Notes under the pieces: model-generated
Told to the model about the DNA's origin: nothing
Database searches by the model: none
What the model saw: only the letters and a program-made list of their open reading frames with translations
Shown: piece after piece, positions 14,670 through 21,192 of the stretch
Position numbering within the stretch: the first letter of the stretch is position 1
How the letters are laid out: each line of letters opens with the position of its first letter
Position numbers and translations under genes: made by a program
Virus record (IMG/VR): IMGVR_UViG_3300030103_001568
Coordinates: 1 to 23,706 of that record
DNA length: 23,706 nt
Direction: 5' to 3' (one strand)
Source: a virus

Positions 14670-15369
14670 ATATTTAATTACGATTTTACTTAGTATGGGT
14701 CTGGTATATGCAGACGACAACGAAATATCAGTAGACCAATCAGGTGCTACTGCAAACATTGATTTAGAGCAATTAGGTTCTGGCAATATCATTGGAGGTG
14801 CAGATGCCGCAGCAGGCGATATGACACCACTTGACCTTGATGGAGCTAATATGACTTTAGATATAAATCAAATTGGTTCATCTAACCAATTCTTAGGAGA
14901 TATCTTTGCTGATACTTTTACAGGTTTTTTTGAATTTGATGGAGACAGCAACATATTTAATATTACAGTTGACCCTACAGATACTCATGGAGCAGATAGT
15001 GGTAACTTTAATGTAAACATTACAGGTAATTCTAATGAGTTTGATTTAGATGTAGCTACCGCAGATATGGCTACTACATTAGATTTAGATTGGATTATTA
15101 ATGGTTCAAGCAATGATTTAACATTTACCATAGATTATGATTTAGCTACTAACTATCTTGATATTGATGGTAGTGATAACACAATCACATTTGATGCAGA
15201 TGGATATGCAGGTGGTTATTTCTATTTAGACCATACAGGTTCTAATAGAACATTTAACATACAACAACAGAGTACACTTGATAATGATTGGCTTAAGATT
15301 ATTTCTAATGGTTCTAATGGTACAGTTTGTGTCATTCAGAACGATGGCGGAACCAGCACAAGTTGCTGA
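14662..15369 (+). CDS. Curlin-like secreted repeat protein (235 aa)
   Basis: ATG at 14662 is chosen over 14641 because it gives a clean signal peptide (MNKYLITILLSMGLVYA) and has AGGAG at 14646-14650. The mature protein holds about eight strand-turn-strand repeats with a G-x-x-N or G-S-N turn: near 32-46, 64-80, 88-104, 114-131, 140-158, 165-180, 186-202 and 210-226. The first two keep curlin spacing (QLGSGN, QIGSSN); later ones lose the Gln. It is Asp-rich and very acidic, with two Cys (223, 235) that could pair. It overlaps the csgG stop by 8 nt. Likely the CsgG cargo and a functional amyloid-like fibre subunit; fibre formation is inferred. Confidence 0.75.
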   Translation: MNKYLITILLSMGLVYADDNEISVDQSGATANIDLEQLGSGNIIGGADAAAGDMTPLDLDGANMTLDINQIGSSNQFLGDIFADTFTGFFEFDGDSNIFNITVDPTDTHGADSGNFNVNITGNSNEFDLDVATADMATTLDLDWIINGSSNDLTFTIDYDLATNYLDIDGSDNTITFDADGYAGGYFYLDHTGSNRTFNIQQQSTLDNDWLKIISNGSNGTVCVIQNDGGTSTSC

Positions 15370-16399
15370 TATAGGGAATATATCAGAGCTAAACGGATAC
15401 GCTAAAGTATTAAGAGATAAAGATTATGATGCACAACTAAAGTTTGGCATTCAATCTTTTGATGATGTAAGAACTGCTAGCGGTAGACTAGGTATAGAGT
15501 TTATTGATAGTAGTATAGTAAGACTTACAGAACACTCTAAACTGGTTATAGATGAATACGTTTATGACCCTAACCCAAGCAAATCAAAGATGGCACTTAA
15601 GTTTGCAAGTGGCACAATAAGATTTGTAAGCGGTAGTCTTAATAGAATAGACAAAAAAAATATATCACTTAAAACACCAACTGCTGACATAGCAATCAGA
15701 GGAACAGACTTTACAGTTACTGTTGATGAATTAGGCAGAAGTTTAATAATACTTCTACCAGGATTAGATGGAGATTCAAGTGGTGAAATAATAGTTACTA
15801 CAGCTTTAGGCTCAGTAACTCTAAGCAAACCATATCAAGCAACAACAACTAATGTTTATGAAAGTGCACCAAGCACTCCTGTAATATTAGATTTAACTCT
15901 AGATGTTATTGATAACATGTTGATAGTTACTCCGCCAAAAGAAGAAGCTATATTAACAACAGAAGAAATCATACAAACAAACGATATACTAGATTTTAAT
16001 GACCTTGATATAGATTATCTTGCAGAAGATTTTTTAGATAATGAGGCAGACTTAGAGTTTACAGAACTAGATATAAATTATCTTGATGTAAACTTTCTTG
16101 AAGATTTATTAGATATTATAGATGCTCTTGCAAGTAAAGATGAAGTAGATAGATTAGCTGTAACAGCAAGCGGTATTGATATTAGAGGTACTGACATAGG
16201 TCAGGATACAACTACACAGATTGTTACTTTAATACAAGGCTCTGAAGTAAAACTTATTCGTAATGTAGCAAACTATGCAGAAGTTATTATTGATGGAGAT
16301 GATAGTTATACAGTTATCTTTATACAAGATGGTGTATCCAGAGTAGTAACTATAAATGGCGGATCAGATTCTGTCATAAGGATACAGCAAGGTTCGTGA
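15284..16399 (+). CDS. FecR-domain periplasmic protein with duplicated motif (371 aa)
   Basis: ATG at 15284 gives a signal peptide (h-region LFLMVLMVQFVSF, likely cut after TMA at 22). A TTG at 15278 or an ATG at 15344 (no signal) are alternatives. Residues 55-185 form a FecR domain: IEFIDSSIVRLTEHSKLVID, FASGTIRFVSG and the hallmark TPTADIAIRGTDF (131-143). Residues 238-279 hold two acidic 21-residue repeats (FNDLDIDYL, FTELDINYL). Residues 296-371 contain a second IRGTD and more strands. There is no membrane span or TonB-type partner, so iron regulation is unlikely; pairing with a CHASE2 cyclase is a known bacterial arrangement. The first 86 nt lie inside the curlin-like gene. It overlaps the cyclase by 4 nt. 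Confidence 0.82.
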   Translation: MIGLRLFLMVLMVQFVSFRTMAEPAQVADIGNISELNGYAKVLRDKDYDAQLKFGIQSFDDVRTASGRLGIEFIDSSIVRLTEHSKLVIDEYVYDPNPSKSKMALKFASGTIRFVSGSLNRIDKKNISLKTPTADIAIRGTDFTVTVDELGRSLIILLPGLDGDSSGEIIVTTALGSVTLSKPYQATTTNVYESAPSTPVILDLTLDVIDNMLIVTPPKEEAILTTEEIIQTNDILDFNDLDIDYLAEDFLDNEADLEFTELDINYLDVNFLEDLLDIIDALASKDEVDRLAVTASGIDIRGTDIGQDTTTQIVTLIQGSEVKLIRNVANYAEVIIDGDDSYTVIFIQDGVSRVVTINGGSDSVIRIQQGS

Positions 16400-18135
16400 A
16401 AAGATATTTATTATTTATTGCAATATTTATATTGCCTTTGCTATTTCAAGTAAAACCACTTGAGATACTGAAGTTAAAAACTTTTGATGCATTTGTAGAA
16501 ACACCAGAAGAAAGCGGTAATTTTGTAATATTAAATATCACAGATAAAGATGTGCAAGCCAGAGGAGGATATCCTTTTCCAAGAAGGGACTTAGCACAGA
16601 TTCATGTAGACCTCTTAAATGCAGGAGCTACAGGAGTTGGTTGGGTAATACTATTCCCAGAGCCAGACAGATTCCAGGGAGATGATGCTTTTGCAGAAGC
16701 ACTATCATATTCCCATAGTGTGATAGCAATGCCAGAAATAGATAATGGCATCTATCCAAAAACAGAGGGTACAGTAATTATTGGACCTGACGTACAAGGT
16801 ATAAAACTAACAGGTGTATTAGAAAATATAGATATATTAAAAGCTAATGCATATCAAGGCATAGTATCTGCACCAATAGATGTAGATGGTCTTGTTAGAC
16901 AATTACCATTACTGATGCAAACACCTGATGGGTGGGTAGCATCATTTGGTACACAGGTTTTAAAAGCCCTGATACAAGCGGACACTTATATCCTAAAGGC
17001 AGAGAGCGATGGAATTAAGGAGATAGCTGTACAGGGCTTGCCCTCTGTTAAAGTAGATAGTTACGGAAGAAAATGGATTAGTTGGGTAGACACACCACAA
17101 ACTACATTAGAAGAAATGAATGTAGCTGGCAGATTTGTTTTCGTAGGTGTTACTGCTAAAGGCATAATGCCTCAATTATCTACACCAAACAATTTAATGT
17201 ATCCACATATGATACAAGCAGCTTTGGCTGAATCTATGTTAATAGAGAACAGTCCACAGATTCCAGACTCTCATTTAGTTTATGAAGTATTCATATTAAT
17301 CCTTATAACAATAGTATTGTTTATACTCATCAACTTCTTAGGCTTTAATGGGAGTTTGGTTTTTACAGTCTTAGTATTTACTGGAGCTAGTGCTGGAGGA
17401 ATTTGGCTTATAAAAAATAATATACTTATTGATGTTACTTATAGTTTAATATCAGCAGTATTTATATCTTTACAAGAATATTATTTTAGATTCAAAGAAC
17501 AGTACAAACTTAGACAACAAATTAAAAAACAATTTGAACATTATCTTGATCCAAGACAAGTTAAAAGATTACAGGATAATCCAGAACTTTTAAAATTAGC
17601 AGGAGAAAAAAAATATGCTACCTTCTTATTTACTGATGTTAGGGGATTCACGTCCCTTAGTGAAACTCTTGAACCAGAAGAAGTCACAGAGTTAATGAAC
17701 AAAGCTCTTACTATACAGGCAAATGCAGTACAAGCTAATGGAGGTATGGTAGATAAATATATTGGAGATGCAATGATGGCTATCTTTAATGCACCATTAG
17801 ACTTAGACAACCACGAAGATGCTGCTATAAAAACAGCGATTCAAATAAAACACGACATAGAAGCAGCAGACTTAGGAATTGAAATTGGTATTGGATTATC
17901 GTCTGGACCAGCTGTGATAGGAAATATGGGAAGTGCAACACGCTTTGATTATACAGCTATAGGTGATGCAGTAAACCTCGGAGCACGCATGGAATCAAGC
18001 TGTAAAGAGCTTGGTGTCAATTTAGTGATTGCGGATAGCACTATGAAAGCATCTACATATGAATTAAAATCATTAGGAGACATAAAAGTAAAAGGCAAAA
18101 GCAAGCCAATTAAGGTATACACATGGGAAAACTAA
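16396..18135 (+). CDS. CHASE2-domain class III adenylate cyclase (579 aa)
   Basis: GTG start in a 4-nt overlap with the FecR gene. N-terminal span at about 4-20, then a periplasmic CHASE2 sensor (roughly 25-285; motifs DAFVETPEESGNFVILNITD, GGYPFPRRDLAQIH, GRFVFVGVTA). Three membrane spans follow (about 294-315, 320-339, 343-364), then a linker (FEHYLDPRQVKRL) and the catalytic domain. All catalytic residues are there: metal ligands D414 (FTDVRGFTSL) and D458 (GDAMMA), substrate-selecting K454 and T520, transition-state N527 and R531. K/T at the specificity pair predicts ATP to cAMP. It should sit in the inner membrane and respond to a periplasmic input, perhaps the FecR protein. Its partner effector (such as CRP) is not in the window. 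Confidence 0.92.
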   Translation: MKRYLLFIAIFILPLLFQVKPLEILKLKTFDAFVETPEESGNFVILNITDKDVQARGGYPFPRRDLAQIHVDLLNAGATGVGWVILFPEPDRFQGDDAFAEALSYSHSVIAMPEIDNGIYPKTEGTVIIGPDVQGIKLTGVLENIDILKANAYQGIVSAPIDVDGLVRQLPLLMQTPDGWVASFGTQVLKALIQADTYILKAESDGIKEIAVQGLPSVKVDSYGRKWISWVDTPQTTLEEMNVAGRFVFVGVTAKGIMPQLSTPNNLMYPHMIQAALAESMLIENSPQIPDSHLVYEVFILILITIVLFILINFLGFNGSLVFTVLVFTGASAGGIWLIKNNILIDVTYSLISAVFISLQEYYFRFKEQYKLRQQIKKQFEHYLDPRQVKRLQDNPELLKLAGEKKYATFLFTDVRGFTSLSETLEPEEVTELMNKALTIQANAVQANGGMVDKYIGDAMMAIFNAPLDLDNHEDAAIKTAIQIKHDIEAADLGIEIGIGLSSGPAVIGNMGSATRFDYTAIGDAVNLGARMESSCKELGVNLVIADSTMKASTYELKSLGDIKVKGKSKPIKVYTWEN

Positions 18136-18536
18136 CACTTATACTTGGTGGATTATTAATAGCTAGTATAGCTGGTAGTGCATGGTATATAGATAGATTG
18201 CTTGATGAGATATCTGTTTTAAAAGCTAATGCGATAGTCTTAGAAACTAAAGTAGCAGAACAAAACGATGCGATTAAAAATCATCTGGAAAGACAAGAGA
18301 AGGTACAACAACAAATACAAACAATAGAAAAGCAAAAACAGGAAGCATTACGAGAAGTAAACCAGTTGCGTAACACATTTTCAAAACATGACCTAGATAA
18401 TTTAGCATTGTCAAAACCAAAACTTATTGAAAAGATAGTAAACAAAGGAACTAAGGAAGTCAAAGAAGAACTTATTGCCTTGACTGACCCAGATCAATTT
18501 GAGAAACAAGATGAAGAAGATAATAGTAATAATTAG
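18123..18536 (+). CDS. Inner-membrane spanin-like protein (Rz-type, 137 aa)
   Basis: An N-terminal span (LTLILGGLLIASIAGSAWYI) is followed by a long coiled coil (about residues 30-90, KVAEQNDAIKNHLERQEKVQ) and a C-terminal IEKIVNKGTKEVKEELIALT segment. This anchor-plus-periplasmic-coil plan and the overlap with a lipoprotein gene in another frame are the hallmarks of Rz/Rz1 spanins, which fuse the two membranes at the last step of Gram-negative lysis. Starts 13 nt before the cyclase stop. Function inferred from architecture and position before the endolysin. Confidence 0.7.
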   Translation: MGKLTLILGGLLIASIAGSAWYIDRLLDEISVLKANAIVLETKVAEQNDAIKNHLERQEKVQQQIQTIEKQKQEALREVNQLRNTFSKHDLDNLALSKPKLIEKIVNKGTKEVKEELIALTDPDQFEKQDEEDNSNN

Positions 18537-18903
18537 TTTTATATTAATTACAGGTTGTTCAATGATACCAAGTCAAACAAAACCTGTAGAGATTGTTACT
18601 ATCGCTAAACCAGCACCCCTGTATCATCCTCCATTACCTATGGAGTTACAACTTGTAGATATAGATTGGGAAGTTCTTACACCAGAGTTAATGGCAGAAT
18701 ATTTAAAATTAGTAGAATCAGGCAATGCACCAAGGCAAGCCTACTACGCATTGAGTACAAAAGATTATGAAAACTTATCAGTCAACACAGCAGAACAAAA
18801 AAGGTATATTAAACAAGTTCTTTCAATTATTGAATATTATAGGGAGCTTGATAAACAGGAGGAAGAAGATGAAGATATCGGAAGAGGGAAAAAGTCTAAT
18901 TAA
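18511..18903 (+). CDS. Outer-membrane lipoprotein, candidate o-spanin (130 aa)
   Basis: ATG at 18511 is chosen (a TTG at 18499 is upstream) because it gives a lipoprotein signal, MKKIIVIISFILITGC, with lipid Cys at 16. The first residues after Cys are Pro-rich (KPAPLYHPPLPMELQL), as in Rz1, but the protein is about twice as long as usual o-spanins. The remainder is helical (PELMAEYLKLVESGNAPRQA, TAEQKRYIKQVLSIIEYY). It begins 26 nt inside the Rz-like gene. Probably the outer-membrane half of the spanin pair; an unrelated phage lipoprotein is the alternative. Confidence 0.62.
   Translation: MKKIIVIISFILITGCSMIPSQTKPVEIVTIAKPAPLYHPPLPMELQLVDIDWEVLTPELMAEYLKLVESGNAPRQAYYALSTKDYENLSVNTAEQKRYIKQVLSIIEYYRELDKQEEEDEDIGRGKKSN
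18857..18862 (+). promoter_or_regulatory. Ribosome binding site of the endolysin
   Basis: AGGAGG, 6 nt before the ATG at 18869, inside the end of the lipoprotein gene. It decides the endolysin start, because the frame is open further upstream to 18767. Confidence 0.65.
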
Positions 18904-19312
18904 GAAATTTGAAGGTTGTGAATTAAAAGCATACAAATGTGCAGCAGGAGTTCCTACGATTGCGTATGGAAGAACCAAGGAAGTAAAGATGGGAGATACT
19001 TGTACACAGGAACAAGCTGATGCATGGTTAGAAGAAGAACTAGAAGAGTATGAAGGCTATGTACACAAGTATGTATCTGCACCCTTACAACAAAACCAGT
19101 TTGATGCATTGGTATCATGGACATATAACTTAGGTCCAGCTAATCTTTCTTCATCTACTATGGTAAAACTTTTGAATGCAGGTGATTATCATACTGTACC
19201 AAATCAAATGAAACGCTGGAACAAAGCTGGCGGTGAAGTAAAACAAGGTTTAGTTCGTAGACGTGAGGCAGAATCTGTTTTATGGTCAGGAGAGGATTGG
19301 AGTAATATTTAA
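18869..19312 (+). CDS. Endolysin, GH24 lysozyme (147 aa)
   Basis: Cuts the beta-1,4 bond between MurNAc and GlcNAc in peptidoglycan. The T4/P22-type catalytic pattern E-8aa-C/D-5aa-T is exact: E15 (KKFEG), C24 (AYKC) and T30 (VPTIAYG). Further family motifs are GRTKEV, FDALVSWTYNLGP and the C-terminal RRREAESVLW. Length is close to other phage lysozymes and there is no signal peptide, so it needs a holin for release. It overlaps the lipoprotein gene by 35 nt; a frame extension upstream to 18767 is not used because the AGGAGG supports 18869. Stop overlaps the next start. Confidence 0.92.
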   Translation: MKISEEGKSLIKKFEGCELKAYKCAAGVPTIAYGRTKEVKMGDTCTQEQADAWLEEELEEYEGYVHKYVSAPLQQNQFDALVSWTYNLGPANLSSSTMVKLLNAGDYHTVPNQMKRWNKAGGEVKQGLVRRREAESVLWSGEDWSNI

Positions 19313-21192
19313 TGGGACGACTTGCAAAGTATGTATTTAGACCAGGCATTGTAAAAGAAGGAACTAACTACTCTAATGAAGGTGGTTGGTTTGATGCTGA
19401 CAAAGTAAGGTTTAGAAAAGGTAGACCAGAAAGAATTGGTGGTTGGGAAAAACAATCTACCGATGCTTTTATTGGCACTTGTAGAAAGATACATACCTAC
19501 AGAGATATAGGACAAACAAACTATACAGTATTAGGTACACACCAAAAGCTATATATACAAGAAGGTAATACTTACTACGACATTACACCAATAAGAAAGA
19601 CAACAACTAATGCTGCTACTTTTGCAGCAGTTGCAGGTGCAACAACACTAACAGTTACAGATGCAGGACACGAAGCGGTAGCTGGAGACTTTGTAACATA
19701 CTCAGGTGCAACAACATTAGGTGGCGTTATATTTGGTACAGTTCTTAATCAAGAGTATCAGATAGATGAAATTGTAGATGTTAATACATACAAGATTACT
19801 GCCAAGGTTGCAGGATCAGGATACCCAGGAACACCAAAAGCAGCTACTGGCGGAGACACAGGTAATGGTGGCGGTTCAGTTACAGCAGCTTATCAAATAA
19901 ACACAGGGCTAGACACATATGTTCCATCATCAGGTTGGGGTTCAGGAAGCTGGGGTTCAGGTTCTTGGGGTACAACATCTGTTATTGATGCAACAAACCA
20001 ATTAAGACTTTGGAGTTTAGATAACTTTGGAGATGACACATTAGCAGCAGTAAGGCTTGGTAGTTATTATGTATGGGATGAATCATCAGGAGTAGGTACA
20101 AGAGCTGTAGAAGCTACATCAATAGGTGGAGCAAGTAATCCACCAACAAAAGTTTTACAGATAATGATGTCTGATATTGATAGACACGTTATTGCATTTG
20201 GTTGCAACCCTATAGGTTCAACAGAACTAGACCCATTACTTGTAAGGTTTTCTACTTCTGAATCTAATATAGATTGGACACCAACAGCTACTAATTCAGC
20301 AGGTGGTGTAAGACTATCATTAGGAAGTACCATTGTAGGTGCAGTTAGAACAAGACAAGAAATAATTATTTTTACAGATGCAGGTCTTATATCTATGAGA
20401 TTTGTAGGTGCACCATTTATATTTAGCTTCAATGAAGTTGCATCTGGTGTATCAATGATATCTCCTAACGCAGCCATAATAGCAGACAACAATGTATTCT
20501 TTATGGATAGAGGAGCTTTCTATACATATGCAGGTGCTGCACAAAGATTGCCATGTACAGTATTGGATCACATCTTTGGAGACTTTAATTACAATCAAAC
20601 TTATAAAGTTTTTGGTGGCAGTAATCCAGAGTTTAATGAAGTAATATGGTTCTATTGTTCAGAGAACTCAGAAGAAGTAGACAAGTATGTTATCTATAAT
20701 TATTTAGAACAGACCTGGACTATAGGTACAACTGCTGATGGATTTACTAGAACATCATGGAGTGAAGCACCAACAAGAATATTCCCACTTGCTACAGGAA
20801 AATTAGATGATACTAACTTAAACTTTTTATATAACCACGAAGTAGCACATGCAGCAGATGGCACAAGCTTTAGTGCATTTATACAATCAAGTGACTTTGA
20901 CCTAGACCCTGACGGAGAAGATTACGTTGCTATATCTCAACTAATACCAGATATAGAATTTAGAGACCAAAGCGGTTCATCAAATACAGTCACATTTAGA
21001 ATAGATGGTAGAGATTATCCATTACAAGCTAAACAAGTTTTAGGTACATTTGATATAACTCCAGACTCTACATTCGTTAATACAAGAGCTAGAAGCAGAC
21101 AAGCTAGTTTAAAAATATCTAATACTTCTAGCGATTATGGATGGAGGCTAGGAGACTTAAGATTAGATATTAGACCTGATGGTAAAAGATAA
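19312..21192 (+). CDS. Large beta-rich tail protein, P22 gp10-like layout (626 aa)
   Basis: Starts GRLAKYVFRPGIVKEGTNYS then GWFDADKVRFRKGRPERIGG, a beginning I recall from many marine podovirus virion proteins. Residues 98-185 look like an Ig-like insertion (TFAAVAGATTLTVTD), followed by WGSGSWG repeats near 209-220. The second half has the strand repeats of a beta propeller (TIVGAVRTRQEIIIFTDAGL, NAAIIADNNVFFMDRGAFYT, KYVIYNYLEQTWTIG), and the end (YGWRLGDLRLDIRPDGKR) is a strand pair. The layout, especially the IIIF-TDAGLISM and VIWFY segments, is close to P22 gp10 (packaged-DNA stabilisation/tail hub). A tail-closure or nozzle role is likely; the family match is by eye. Confidence 0.7.
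   Translation: MGRLAKYVFRPGIVKEGTNYSNEGGWFDADKVRFRKGRPERIGGWEKQSTDAFIGTCRKIHTYRDIGQTNYTVLGTHQKLYIQEGNTYYDITPIRKTTTNAATFAAVAGATTLTVTDAGHEAVAGDFVTYSGATTLGGVIFGTVLNQEYQIDEIVDVNTYKITAKVAGSGYPGTPKAATGGDTGNGGGSVTAAYQINTGLDTYVPSSGWGSGSWGSGSWGTTSVIDATNQLRLWSLDNFGDDTLAAVRLGSYYVWDESSGVGTRAVEATSIGGASNPPTKVLQIMMSDIDRHVIAFGCNPIGSTELDPLLVRFSTSESNIDWTPTATNSAGGVRLSLGSTIVGAVRTRQEIIIFTDAGLISMRFVGAPFIFSFNEVASGVSMISPNAAIIADNNVFFMDRGAFYTYAGAAQRLPCTVLDHIFGDFNYNQTYKVFGGSNPEFNEVIWFYCSENSEEVDKYVIYNYLEQTWTIGTTADGFTRTSWSEAPTRIFPLATGKLDDTNLNFLYNHEVAHAADGTSFSAFIQSSDFDLDPDGEDYVAISQLIPDIEFRDQSGSSNTVTFRIDGRDYPLQAKQVLGTFDITPDSTFVNTRARSRQASLKISNTSSDYGWRLGDLRLDIRPDGKR
19936..19971 (+). repeat. 15-bp tandem repeats coding WGSGS
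   Basis: TGGGGTTCAGGAAGC at 19936-19950, TGGGGTTCAGGTTCT at 19951-19965, then a third start TGGGGT. They encode WGSGS-WGSGS-WG within the large tail protein, a flexible linker between its N-terminal insertion and the propeller-like half. Confidence 0.8.

Noticed and set aside
15284-16399. FecR-type iron-transport regulator (anti-sigma factor)
   Set aside because: No cytoplasmic domain, membrane span, sigma factor or TonB receptor neighbours; the pairing with a CHASE2 cyclase fits a different role.
16396-18135. Guanylate rather than adenylate cyclase
   Set aside because: The specificity pair reads Lys454/Thr520, as in bacterial adenylate cyclases; guanylate enzymes typically carry Glu and Cys at these positions.
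18499-18510. TTG start at 18499 for the lipoprotein
   Set aside because: It adds only MRNK before an already ideal lipoprotein signal starting at the ATG of 18511.
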